Source: Coffea arabica (Eukaryota; Streptophyta; Magnoliopsida; Gentianales; Rubiaceae). Taken from it: a stretch of DNA of 64,000 nt. Below, one piece after another: positions 22,548 to 33,215 of the stretch (position 1 is its first letter; every line of letters starts with the position of its first letter). The DNA lies in NCBI RefSeq assembly GCF_036785885.1, contig NC_092322.1:14406466-14470465 (forward strand), written 5' to 3'. A program made the position numbers and the translations under genes. Below the pieces are notes generated by a model. The model was given only the letters and a program-made list of their open reading frames with translations. It was not told the origin of the DNA and did no database searches.

Positions 22548-24960
22548 ATGACTACAAACATTCCGTATGTTGGCAATAGACTGAATTTTATTTCTACAAG
22601 GGATTATGAGACTTGTGTTTTTTCTAATGATCAATGGGCTGCTGCAAATTGTGGAACTTATTTTGCCTCAGATCATTCAATCGACATATACCATACATTT
22701 CAAGATTGTCTAAGTGTTCCAATCGATATTTTTGGAGATTTTTCACCTCAATATCAAACGTGGTATGACCCTTATTCAAACGGGTATGAGCAAGGATGGT
22801 GGGATGATTCCAATTTTAATTATCAACAAAGGCCAATAGATTTTCAACAGCTAGAGTCTCAAGAACCGTTATCCATGTCAGGTATGTCTCTTGAAGAAAT
22901 AGTTGAATTAATAGCTACTAACACATATTAAATTCAACAGGAGGTATATCAATTTCAACAGGAGACACAAAGGATGAGTAAAGAGATGAAAGAAGGAAGG
23001 CGTGAATGGGCATCTAAAATGAGCAAATTGATTTCTCCAGTTTATGAAGAATTGTCCTCACCAACTATTATCGACCATGAGGAAGATGAGAGTGCAATTA
23101 TCCTGACAAATGACATGGTACTGCGAGGATCTCAAGAAGAAGGATCTAAAGATGCAGTTGAAAAGAAAGTTGAAGTACAAGACATGAGACCCCAATATCA
23201 AATTGTTCAAATGAATGAATCTAGTGAACAATCTCCAAATGCGGTGACATCTTCTCCTTTCCTTAATCAATACTTTTCTAACTCTTATTCTTCAATTCCT
23301 GTTAGTGAAATTGATTTTATTATACCAGAAGATTTTAAATTTCATGACAGGAATAAGTTAAGAGTTGCGATGGCAAAATATCTCGAACCAATAATGACAG
23401 GGTGTCAAAGCCTGTACAATAATAAATACCTGCTCAAACTAAAAGTAATTTCAGTAGATAGCGGTGAGCAGGGTCGAATCCACAGGGACTGGGAGTAATT
23501 GTTCCTTTTCAAATTCACAGTGACAAAGGGGGTGTTTTTATCTCAGGGGTAACAATTTAAGCAATTCAACTAAGAGTAAAATAATAAAAATAAAATAGCC
23601 AACTAGAAATTAAATAACAAATTGCTAAAATCTAATGAGTGATAATTAAGGATCTAGCCAAGGAATAACTTCAGTAATGGTTCACCTAATTGATCATCGA
23701 TAAGCAAAGGCAATTCCAATTATTTATTAATAAATAGGTTATAACTACCAAACAAGCGATGGCAGTCAACCCCTCCTTATTGTGTCGGTGATCAAGGTAC
23801 GCCCGTTAATCACTGCTCTAATTGAGAAATAATCCTAGGTACGCCCATAGAATTTAATTCCCCAATTGCCTTACGTATTAGAGGAGTCCTATTCTAACCA
23901 AATAACGCAATAACGCACTACCAGGGTTATTTTAGATTAGCCCGCGTATTCCCCTGACACAAACCTAATCATGCCAGTTGCCACTATTTTAGAGCAATTA
24001 AACAATTACGGATTTAATGCCCTAATTGACAATAGATTATCCAATCAACTAATTATCTGGATCCAAGACAATCAATTAATTAAATAACCATAAGTATAGC
24101 AACCAAGAAATATGCGGATACCAATAAATAAAAGGAAAAGATTAAATTAAAACGATCTCACAATTTTTAGACGAACCAGAGCCTTCGTTGCTCCTTGACT
24201 AGAGTGAAGAAATTTAGCTCATGTTTGATGAACAAAATCCGCGAGAAATTGGAGCGACACTAGCGGCCATTGGCCTCGTTCGTGAGAAATCAATTTATTC
24301 GATTGAATAAGGAGAAACCAGCAACCACAAACAATGATTCAATTCCTCGTAAGGCTCCTGACATGCACAGGAGAACTCCACTATCAAAAGCTAAGGAGGA
24401 AAACTTCCTACTAGAAGACGAAAAGATGGAAAAGTCAAAGAAAACTAGGCTAAACTAAAAAAATGGAGAAACTAAGAGGGAAGCCAGCTCCCTGCTGTGC
24501 GGCGGCTCCCCCAGGGGGAAGAAGACCAACTCCCTTTCGGTTTTGCCGTTCCAAAATAAAGGGCAAAAGATCTTTTTTTCTTTGCCAACACTGCCCTTGG
24601 GCTAAACTCTGTGACTTGGGCTCCTTTTCCCCACAAATTGGCACTTGTTATCGTATTTTCGTTCTACTCCCTGAAATAAATGTAAAATATCAAAAGTGAG
24701 TAGAATCTAGCAATTAATCCACAATAGGTCAGATAATAGGGAAAATTAATAATAAAATAAATGATAAAATTGCAACCTACCATGCTCGTGATGGAGGAGT
24801 GAGTGAAGATTTAAGATCATCACTTGTTTGTTTGGCGCCATCTATTAATCCATGGAAGACCGTAACTCGTGGACTCAAGAATTACTCTATTTACGAGGGC
24901 TATCAGGATTACATAGAAGATGAAGCACTGAAACGAGTTACACGATTTTATCCTCCGTGA
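22548..24960 (+). pseudogene. gag-like ORF of element A, broken
   Basis: Starts MTTNIPYVGNRL at an ATG 122 bases after the primer-binding site. It carries DPYSNGYEQGWWDDSNFNY, which resembles the PYSNTYNPGWRNHPNFSW block of Athila-type Gag. One in-frame stop (22,929-22,931) splits it, with the same frame continuing at 22,974 (MSKEMKEGRREW). It is then interrupted at 23,395 by a nested LTR and resumes at 24,783 to end SIYEGYQDYIEDEALKRV...YPP at the stop 24,958-24,960. The intact relative in element B shows the joined order. No zinc knuckle or protease was seen, so only part of Gag is kept. Confidence 0.75.
23395..24782 (-). mobile_element. Nested solo LTR in the gag region of element A
   Basis: On the + strand it starts TGACAGGGTGTCAAAGCCTG and ends TAAAATTGCAACCTACCA. 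On its own strand it therefore runs TG...CCTGTCA, the same family as the LTRs of elements B and C. No internal region accompanies it, so it is a solo LTR (1,388 bp). Removing it restores continuity of the gag sequence as seen in element B. No 5 bp target duplication is readable (AATAA before, TGCTC after). Confidence 0.85.
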
Positions 24961-26811
24961 ATAAATATGACGATGTCTAGCCAAAGACATTAAAAAAAGA
25001 CACTGCTTGGGTGGTAACCCAAGGCTTCTTTTGTTTTAGTTTTCTTATATTTTTGAAGTTTTTGTTAAGTGTTAGTGTCATTTAGTGGGTTGTTATTTTG
25101 TGGCGGGAAGCTGGCAGTTAGACATGCCCATGCTAGGTCGTCACACCTAAGGAATGAAGTTTTGGAATTGACGTCTTCTCCTTCCTGTTCGTGTTGCGTC
25201 CGTCGCCGCCACTCCACCTTGCGTCCGCCGCCACCACACCACCTTGTGCACGCAGCCGCCTCACCCTCCTCTGCCTTAGTGTCTCACTTTCCCTTCCCGA
25301 TGGTCAGGGAAGTTTCTCTTCTTTTCTCCTAATACTTCATTTGTCTTTTCTACATTGAGGACAATGTAGGTTTTAGGTGTGGGAGAGTGGCTTCCATTAT
25401 TTCTTTTTGCTTTGTTACTCTAAAAAAAAGAGAAAAAACATAAAAACAAAAAAATGGGAAAAATGAAAAAAAAATGAAAACATTGTAGTTAGTCGGCTTT
25501 TTGTTTATTTCTATGCTTGTTAATGCTGGAGCATGTTGCTGTGATAAATGACACAATCAAAGTGCATGGGTATGTGGGTAAATATACTAGCTATGCATTT
25601 TGTTTTCCCTTGGCAGTGTTGTTGAGTGTTGAATACGCTGGACTTGACCCATTCTTGAAACTTTTGGGAGCTTTTGAGCCTTATATGAGCACATTATTCT
25701 TGTTTGCTCTATTTTTGTTTGATTGAGTGGGTATCATGCATGGTATCGGTATTCTAAAACTTGCTATTTTGTACATGTCGAGACCACATTTTGTTGAACT
25801 GGATGCATTTGAAATGATAAAGGCATTTAGAATTTAATCTTCTTTGACTTTCTACAAACCATGCCTTCATTTTGTCTCCCACTGGTAAACCATTTTGAGC
25901 TTTTATCCCTCCTTTGTTTGTTAGCCATGTCTGATAACCTAGAACCTTTTTAGACTTTCTTGTTCACCCTTGTGTCGTTAAGGAATGTCTGAAATTCATT
26001 GTTTGTGCAAGGCAAATAAATCCAGGGTCGCAAGTGTTGTTAGAGTAGAATTTGTGTGGGCCCGTTTCTGTGCATCTAGAACAAAAAGGGGAGAAATCGG
26101 CAAAAAAAAAAAAAAACTGGTGAACAGAAGACTCTGTCTTCCAGGGCGTGCCCACGCCTTGCTAGACGTCCTCTCCAAAATTTAAAAAAAAAAAAAAGAA
26201 GAAGAAAAGAAGAAAAAAAAAAGGGGGAGAAATTGTCAATAAGATGGTGAACAGCAGACTCTGGCTCACAAGAAACTCTGGCTCACAAGGCATGCCCACG
26301 CCTTGCGAGCCGCTTGCTTGCAAAAAAAAAAAAAAAAAGTTTCGACACTGGCACAGTGGGAATAGCAAATGGAAATGCCTTGCTTGTGAAATTTTTCAGG
26401 TAAAGCGTTGTGGTTATCTAGTGGATATTTGACATTTTCTTGACACATTACACCCTATCCTTACCTTTTTGTCCCACCTTTTACCTAAGCCCCATTACAA
26501 CCCTCTTAAAGTTCCTTTGATTTGTGTATTTAGTTCACTTTTGAGTGGTGGAGATGTGATAAATATGCAAGCCTATGGTAATGCCATTCCCTGATATTGA
26601 TTTGAGCGTCCTAGTATTCATACATTTTCGTGAAGGTGACGAGTATTACTGTTTATATTCTTCGGATTACCACATGTCCAGTATGTTCTAATTTTGGCGA
26701 CATTGTCAGGGATCTGAGACGCTTGTGTTAGTGTAGAGTACTGCATGCCCTCTGCTCTCTTGGTTGCACTTCTGAGTTTGGAATGCTTGAGGACAAGCAT
26801 TGTTTAGTTGT
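24961..26811 (+). other. Non-coding middle of element A
   Basis: Begins with GTCTAGCCAAAGACATT and a diverged form of the GGGAGGCAACCC motif that also follows gag in element B. Then comes a GC-rich patch (about 25,130-25,300, Ser/Pro/Arg-rich in one frame), A-rich runs and several copies of a GGCRTGCCCACGCC motif (26,146 and 26,285). It ends with GCTTGAGGACAAGCAT before the polypurine tract. No reverse transcriptase or integrase frame is present. Confidence 0.65.
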
Positions 26812-26820
26812 GGGGGGATT

Positions 26821-28248
26821 TGATAAAGCAATTATTGAACACGTTTTACACTACTATTCTGTCCTAATTTTGGCATTTCATGGTGCTAAGAATTGATATT
26901 TTGCTCATATTTGATATTTGTGTAAAGTGTAGGTGGTTGGTGTGAAAAGTGCTCTCGCGAGGTAAATTTTCAGAAGACTCTCTATCTCATGGCGTGCCCA
27001 CGCCAGAAACTCTAGAAGGATACCCAAAAGCCGGACCCTCAAACTTGGTAACAGCAGGAGAACCAATTAAGGACCCAGGACCACGTAGACCAGATGCGTG
27101 GGATTAAAACCCATAGACAAGTCCTGCTCCTAATTGCTTTGGCTGGCGGCTGCTACAAAAGGCAAAAGAAAGCCAGATTCACGTATTAGGAATGAGATAG
27201 CTTTATTTTTCTTTTTCCCTAGCCGTCAGACGTTGTAGACTCTTCTCTTGCTTTTTGGCTTTCACGTTTTTGACTCTTTTGCTTTGGCTTTGGCTCTGTA
27301 CAATTTTCGTTGGCTTTTGCGTTGTACTTCGGCTTCAGTACGAACATTAACGCAGAGACAAGGAAGACGTTTTCTTTTCTTTCTTTCGTCATTATTCCAT
27401 CGTTCCAATTTCGCTGATGACTGTGCGGATGAAATCAACCAACCCACGCAAAATTGATACGATGAGGAGCGGCTAGGTTTCTCCTCTACCCAAAGGTTAA
27501 CGCGAAGGCGCGGTCCATAACATCTGTGAGATCTAATCAAACTTTCATTACTTTTTCCAATTTGTTGCTATTCGTGCGTTTCCTGAATTAATTGTTCGTG
27601 GGTATTTTATTAATTGAATATCAACGGCCGGGTATTTAATTTAATTTAATAGCCTACTGTCTCATTAACTAAATTGAATCCGTAATTGTTCGTTTAGTTG
27701 ATAATTAGTGACAACCACCATAATTGACTTTATGTTGGGGAAGCGCAGGATCTAATTTAAATAAACCCTCTTAGCGTGTTTATTGATTAGGGTTGGATTT
27801 TCCTAGCTTTAATGCAAATGGATAATTAAATTCCTATAGTCGTATCGTATCTAGGGTTGTTTTCTGGTTAGAGAAGCAGTCAATGGTCGTACCTTGGCTG
27901 TTGAAAATGTAAGGAAAAATTGGCTGTCAGAGCTTGTTGATGGCTATAACCAACCTAGTGATAAATGGATGAACTATCTTTGCATTGATGAGCATTTAAT
28001 TGAACCGTGCCTGAGCAGTTGATCTTTTGGGTAGAACTTTTATTAATTGCTATTTTTAGTAAATTGTGCTTTGTGAGTTAGTTTTGAATTTTGTTTGTTT
28101 TATTTTTATTTTTATTTTCCTCCCCTTAGAAGAAACGAATTATTCCCAGTCCCTGTGAATTCGACCCTACTCACCGCTATATACAAAATTTGTAATTTTC
28201 TTGAGTAGGTAATTATTATTGCACAGGCTCGACACCTGTCAATTTTTG
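26821..28248 (+). mobile_element. 3' LTR of element A
   Basis: Copy of 20,988-22,403 following the polypurine tract (GGGGGGA). The family ending CCTGTCA (28,243) is followed by ATTTTTG, the same bases that follow the 5' LTR and run into the primer-binding site, and then by host sequence TGGTTGC. Differences from the 5' LTR include a short duplication (CGTATCGTATC near 27,841). Confidence 0.92.
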
Positions 28249-28285
28249 TGGTTGCTGCAAAATTACCCTACCTTCGCTTGATAAC
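28249..28285 (-). pseudogene. Lectin receptor kinase relic 3, fragment right of element A
   Basis: The bases continue the ectodomain sequence cut at 20,987: GCTGCAAAATTACCCTACC matches GTTGCAAAATTAGCCTGCC in K2 (about 50,356). It stops at 28,285, where a MITE-like sequence starts. The signal-peptide end of the gene is missing. Confidence 0.7.
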
Positions 28286-28543
28286 CATGGTTCGCCGTCG
28301 CGGATCACAATCACGATTATTTCATATCCGTCACAGCATATCAGTGGGATATTGGGTGATACGCACATTATAACACATAAAAATTTTCAAAAATCTGAAA
28401 AAATTACTAAAAATAGAAAATATCAAAAAGGCATAATTTGAAAAAAATATCGGATTTCGAGTGGACTCGGATATTTTGGACGATTCCCTGCATCACGGCT
28501 CGAATTGGTCAATATCGGTTGGGTCAAATCGAGTCGCCGCAGT
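28286..28543. mobile_element. Truncated MITE of the CATGGTTC family
   Basis: Starts CATGGTTCGCCGTCGCGG like the intact copies at 38,887 and 45,018, and has the same AT-rich interior. It lacks the matching right terminus (GAACCATG). It replaces the 5' coding part of relic 3 and abuts its former upstream region. Confidence 0.6.
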
Positions 28544-29010
28544 AAAGATTTGGGGATCCTCTATCAATAATGTCCACAGAAATTTTAGTTTTGAGGATTA
28601 ATCATCATCTTTCATATTTTAATGGAGCTTACGGAAATTCTTACAGACCATTTATCAGCGGATCCTAATTCCTACACACTATTTGCAGTTCCAATTTTTC
28701 ACTACCATTCTTTTGACTATACAAAACTGGATTTAATTTTTCCAAATTAAGCATATCGCCCGGAAGCTTCCCAGTTCTGATTTCTAGAAAATTCAGTATG
28801 GTCCACAATTAGTATTCTGAAAATTCAGTTCCATCTTCATGAAAACTTTGAAAACCTAAGTCCACACAATAACTCAATCTTGTTAACGTATTGGATGGTA
28901 TATTTTTATTGGAGAAAAACCTATAAGGTCACGTGAAAGATATTTTATCAAATATAAAACTGGAATAGAGTACAATCCTAGTAGGTGAACATTTTTCGAA
29001 TTATTATATT
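28544..29010 (-). repeat. Copy of the K1/K2 upstream region
   Basis: AATAATGTCCACAGAAAT, ACAAAACTGGATTTAATTTT and CTTGTTAACGTATTGGATGG align in order with 32,560-33,300 and 50,935-51,670. It is therefore the former promoter-side flank of relic 3. It lacks the SINE-like insertion found in the K1 and K2 flanks, giving an empty site at 28,880-28,889. Confidence 0.8.
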
Positions 29011-29935
29011 ATGAGCAACATTTACTGCAGTAATAAATTTGAACAATTTAGTACCTGAAATGTATTGAAATTTTCACCAAGCCTTGAAACTAGCACCTTA
29101 TAGGCAGATTTTTTTTTTTTTTTTTGCCTTTTAACAAATTCGGAATCTAAATAATTTGAAAATTTAACCCGTCAAAGAGATAACAATATGGTTGTGAAAA
29201 TTTTTCATTTTAACGTAAACATTTCCTTTAATCTCTTTATCAGCACGCTCAAAGAGAAGTTTCAAGAAACCTTTTTCTTTTATTTTCTTCTTCTTTTTTT
29301 TTTTTAAATATGTATAAGACTCATATAACCTAACTTACAACTCTTCAATTACCACTAACCTAAACACTATCATGAAGTTAGAATAGTCTAAACTCGCAAC
29401 TTGTAATACTTTAGTAAAAAACTCGTAGTATTTAATAACTCTTCAAGATTTTGATCACTAAACCAAGATTTCATCGACTTCTCTTTGTGCAAATAGTCAA
29501 CCGCAATTATGTCCAACAGTTACCAACATTCAAGCTGCAGCTCTAGACAGTGCCCGAGTAAGAAACGATGTTGTATAACTATACCTCAAATTCCAATTGA
29601 TTTTTTAAATTGTGGTTTTCTTTATTTTGCACTTCCACTTTTTCAGCATGATGGGCTAATTTGGTGTGCTGAATCTTGTTCGGCTAATTGAAACATAGTT
29701 GTCTAAAATGCCGTAGTGTTATGGCTCAGAGTGGTATAGAATCTTCAATCAGAAACTCATATTTTGACAGACTGGTAATAAACTGTAAAATAATAGTAAC
29801 CTTTTGGATATCAATCCAAAAGCCTTAGGGGGGAAAAACACTTATCCAGAATCCTACAACTAATTTTTCTTTTGCCACGATATGAAAGGATTTAAGGTAA
29901 TAGTGTGACGCTAAAAAACCAAACACAAACTACAA
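29011..29935. other. Spacer downstream of K1
   Basis: AT-rich DNA with T-runs near 29,110 and 29,290. The last hundred bases are the probable 3' untranslated region of K1. The open frame at 29,509-29,691 is short and unrecognised. Confidence 0.45.
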
Positions 29936-32284
29936 TTATATGGCACTTAGAAAAGATGTGGGACTTGGAGGAACTGGAATATCAACAGTTCCTTCCAGCA
30001 TCAGAACGACTTTCTTCATGGATGGACGAAGAGAAGGCTCATCCTGGATGCACCAGAGAGCTATCTTGATCATTCTTTCTAGTTCTCTCACTTCAAGAAC
30101 CTCCTGATCACCAACCAATTTATATAGCTCCCTAGCCTCGAAACACTGATAAGCCCACTCTTCAAGAATAGCTTCATCCCCAGAATAGGTCCAGTCTGCA
30201 TTTTTTCGGTAGCATATAATCTCTAAGAGCATAATTCCAAAGCTGTAAACATCTGCTTTTACTGACACGGGCAAGTTCCGGAACCATTCTGGTGCAACAT
30301 AACCTCTTGTTCCTCTTACTGCAGTACAAGTTCTGGTTTGATCATGTTTTAATATCTTTGCCAACCCAAAATCAGAAATCTTGGAACACCTGTTTTCATT
30401 CATGAGTACGTTCTGAGGTTTGATGTCACAATGGATGATTTGTGTCTCACACTCTTCATGAAGGTAAAGAATACCTCTTGCAATGTCACGGACAATTCTA
30501 ATTCTTTCATCCCAACTCAGGCGGTTCTCTGGTTTGTACAGGATATTTTCCAATGATCCATTGCTCATATACTCGTAAACTAGAAGCCTCTTAGTGCCAT
30601 CAAGGCAGTAGCCCAGTAGCCGGACAAGATTACGATGATGTGTTTTCCCAATCACTGTGATTTCATTCTGAAACTCCTTTTCCCCTTCTGCTAATACTTT
30701 CTCGAGTTTCTTTACAGCCACAACCTTCTTGGAATTTGGCAAAATCCCTTTATACACAGCCCCAGACGCTCCTCTGCCCAACTCTTCTTTGAATCCGTTC
30801 GTTGCTTGATCTAGTTCAGCAAAGCTAAAGGCTGTTGGAGCTACATTCTGCACAAATTCAACATTTCCAATTTGCGATATCTGCTTATATGCTGATACCT
30901 TAATTCTGCAAACATAAACTCCAGCAGTTACAGAGATCAGGACTCCAGAAACAGCAAGGGAAATCCCAATAATCAGGATATACAAACGACCTTCTTCCTT
31001 TCTTTTTTTGGGAGGATTATTGTGAATTTCACTTACACCTTCATCCTTAGTTGCAGGTTTTCCTACCTTGACTAGAGCAATATTGGAGTCAGTCGCTCTT
31101 TTTCCATATGTCAATGGGAGCCTCTGCTTCTTGCATTGTCCATCTTTGAAGAATGCCGCTTCACAGTTGCAATCTTCAAGACAAATCTTTGCACAATCTT
31201 CTCTCGTGTTTGTTTCCAATATGAAAAAGGGGTTATCTTCCCATATAGTAGATTCCAAGTACTCAATGGTGTAATTGGCCATTGGATCCGTGGAATTACA
31301 GCTACCTGCAAACAAACTTCTCTCACAGCCCGAGCTCCAATTGCCTTGATTGACAAAGTCAAATCCAGGAAGGCATTTGCATTCAACCAAGCTATCCAGT
31401 TTTGTACAGAAGCCATTGAACCCACAAAGGCCTTTAGGATCACATTTATCAGCTGAAGATTCCCATAGGATCGACCAATTGCCCATCTGATCTAACGAAT
31501 GTGAATACAATCGGAAAATACCATCCACATCAATCTTCATCAAATAGATCATCTTGTTCTGAGGATGTCCTCCATCAGAAAGATTCTTCACTATATTAAC
31601 ACTTGAATTGATCAAGTACAGATGCCCATCATCCTGGAGATTTAGAGTTATATTTGGACCGTCTCCATTAGTTCCAGATGCCCAGTAAGAATTTTCCGCT
31701 ACATCTGTTGTGCCCACAGGGTACTGTACAAGGTGTCCATCCGTTTGCATCTTCAGACGAAAAATTCCTCTTGAATCGTCAGTTTCTGAAGCACTGGATA
31801 TGAGCTCGTGATCAGCTGCCAATCGCTGACCGGGCAATAAACTATTAGTTGGATTCTCGAAACTTTGCCATATGATTTCCTTTTCAGAATTGTATAACAC
31901 AAAATTTCCAGAATCCAACATGGAAGCTGAAGAAATGGGTTCCAAAGGATTAGCAATTGATATGTATTGGCCTTCTAGCAGGCGCAAGATGAGCCTGCCA
32001 TCTGTAGACAAAATCAGCGAAACATTGCTCGAAAAAATGGGGTTATCCCTGTTGGCAGTCCAAACTGCAGTCTTTTCAGGAATTCCAGCAAGAAAAATGC
32101 CCACAGCATAGCCATTGCGTTGCTGATAGAATCCAAAAGCAAATATTCCAGATGGCGACAACCATGATGATGAGTTGCCTGTGGGTGTTAGAGAAGAACC
32201 TAAGCTAATGTTAAGAGGGCTTTGTTGAGCTGCTATTCCTGAATAGAATGCTGATGATAGGACGAAGAACAAAAAAGCAGCCAT
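29936..32284 (-). CDS. G-type lectin S-receptor-like Ser/Thr protein kinase (K1)
   Basis: Intact single-exon receptor kinase of 782 residues. Layout: signal peptide (1-19, ending GIAA); bulb-type mannose-binding-lectin domain with WTANRDNP (75-82); a Cys-rich EGF-like stretch (281-320); PAN-like Cys cluster (329-405); membrane helix (about 434-458); kinase domain with glycine loop GRGASG (503-508), catalytic Lys525, HCD (618-620), DFG (638-640) and APEW (664-667). The residue before the catalytic Asp is Cys, so it is a non-RD kinase, a feature shared with many plant immune receptor kinases. It should sit in the plasma membrane with the lectin part outside; no ligand can be inferred. Within the family it resembles the LECRK/RLK1 type. 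The third glycine-loop position is Ser (GASG) instead of the usual Phe. A TATA-like box lies about 80 bases upstream. K2 at 48.3 kb is the closest relative. Confidence 0.93.
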   Translation of the reverse strand: MAAFLFFVLSSAFYSGIAAQQSPLNISLGSSLTPTGNSSSWLSPSGIFAFGFYQQRNGYAVGIFLAGIPEKTAVWTANRDNPIFSSNVSLILSTDGRLILRLLEGQYISIANPLEPISSASMLDSGNFVLYNSEKEIIWQSFENPTNSLLPGQRLAADHELISSASETDDSRGIFRLKMQTDGHLVQYPVGTTDVAENSYWASGTNGDGPNITLNLQDDGHLYLINSSVNIVKNLSDGGHPQNKMIYLMKIDVDGIFRLYSHSLDQMGNWSILWESSADKCDPKGLCGFNGFCTKLDSLVECKCLPGFDFVNQGNWSSGCERSLFAGSCNSTDPMANYTIEYLESTIWEDNPFFILETNTREDCAKICLEDCNCEAAFFKDGQCKKQRLPLTYGKRATDSNIALVKVGKPATKDEGVSEIHNNPPKKRKEEGRLYILIIGISLAVSGVLISVTAGVYVCRIKVSAYKQISQIGNVEFVQNVAPTAFSFAELDQATNGFKEELGRGASGAVYKGILPNSKKVVAVKKLEKVLAEGEKEFQNEITVIGKTHHRNLVRLLGYCLDGTKRLLVYEYMSNGSLENILYKPENRLSWDERIRIVRDIARGILYLHEECETQIIHCDIKPQNVLMNENRCSKISDFGLAKILKHDQTRTCTAVRGTRGYVAPEWFRNLPVSVKADVYSFGIMLLEIICYRKNADWTYSGDEAILEEWAYQCFEARELYKLVGDQEVLEVRELERMIKIALWCIQDEPSLRPSMKKVVLMLEGTVDIPVPPSPTSFLSAI

Positions 32285-32360
32285 GTATGGAAATTGGAGA
32301 TGGAATAGAAGAGAAGCCGGTTTTCTCTTGCTTTTCTGTGTATCCTACTTGCTTTCTTAG

Positions 32361-32370
32361 TATAAATATA
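32361..32370 (-). promoter_or_regulatory. Putative TATA box of K1
   Basis: TATATTTATA on the minus strand, 77 bases before the ATG. It is conserved exactly in front of K2. Confidence 0.55.
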
Positions 32371-32881
32371 AGACTTGCGTCGAGATTTGGCATGGTTGAC
32401 TCCTCAAGTCTTTGCAACGACTCAGGTCTTCCGGGAAAAAATTTGTATTGGCAGTTCTACAGCAGCAATAAATGTTTCTGTTGACAATTGACAATTTCAA
32501 CTACCATTTGTACTGAAATTCTATAGAGAACTTACCATGCAGAGTAAAGACTGGGGGATCTTCCTTCAATAATGTCCACAGAAATCCTAGTTTTGATGGA
32601 CTAATCGTCTTTCAGATTTTACTGGATCTTACGAAAATTCTTACAAATTGCTCGTCAACGGATCCTAATTCCTGTGCATTATTTTCAGTTTGAACCTTTC
32701 ACTACCATTCTTTTAACTATACAAAACTGGATTTAATTTTTCCGCATTAAGTATATCATCTGGAAGCCAGCCATTTCTGATTTCCAACAACCTTTATGGT
32801 CCACAATTAGCATTCTGAAGAATCAGTTCAATCTTACTGAAGCCTTTGAAAACCTTAACCATAACTCAATCTTGTTAACAT

Positions 32882-33205
32882 TTTTTTTTTCTTCCGAAGC
32901 CCAAAGGGCCTACATCAAGTTTTTACAACCCTAAACCCCGAAGGAACCCCAAAAGCCGGTATCTCTTGAGGTCCCACAGGAGACTTATAACTACCAACCC
33001 AAACCCTCCCAACCCCGATGTGGGATACATCACAGGGGATGACACCCCAAACCTCCACAACGGGGGAGCCTGCTGCTAAGCCCGCGAGAACCCAACCCCC
33101 CCCAGAGGCGATGTTTCTTTCTTCCGAAGCCCAAAGGGCCTACGTCAAGTTTTTACAACCCTAAACCCCGACTCCAACAGCCGGTATCTCTTGAGGTCCA
33201 ACAGG
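32882..33205 (-). mobile_element. SINE-like element with terminal direct repeats, 10 bp TSD
   Basis: Flanked by an exact 10 bp duplication, TTGTTAACAT (32,872-32,881 and 33,206-33,215). On the minus strand it ends in an A-run, as expected for target-primed retroposition. Inside, an 85-90 bp segment (from CTTCCGAAGCCCAAAGGGCC to GCCGGTATCTCTTGAGGTC) occurs at both ends, offset by 230 bases. The element is therefore either a dimeric SINE or a TRIM-like element with short terminal repeats. The related flank at 28,880 is an empty site. Confidence 0.75.
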
Positions 33206-33215
33206 TTGTTAACAT

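Larger units (their letters stand above)
20988..28248 (+). mobile_element. Element A: non-autonomous, gag-only Athila-like LTR retrotransposon
   Basis: Complete two-LTR structure: 5' LTR, tRNA-Asp primer-binding site at 22,409, gag-like frame, long non-coding middle, polypurine tract at about 26,812-26,818, 3' LTR. No frame with reverse transcriptase, RNase H, integrase or protease motifs is present, so it must depend on an autonomous relative. The flanks share TGGTTGC (20,981-20,987 and 28,249-28,255); the expected 5 bp duplication would be GTTGC. It interrupts the lectin domain of kinase relic 3. A second LTR from a related family is nested in its gag region (23,395-24,782). Confidence 0.9.

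Noticed and set aside
20988..28248. A hidden pol gene in element A
   Set aside because: No frame on either strand shows reverse transcriptase (YxDD), RNase H or integrase motifs; the middle is non-coding.
31068..31456. Open frames opposite the K1 and K2 coding regions
   Set aside because: They are antisense by-products of the conserved kinase coding sequence; the same shadows appear opposite both genes.
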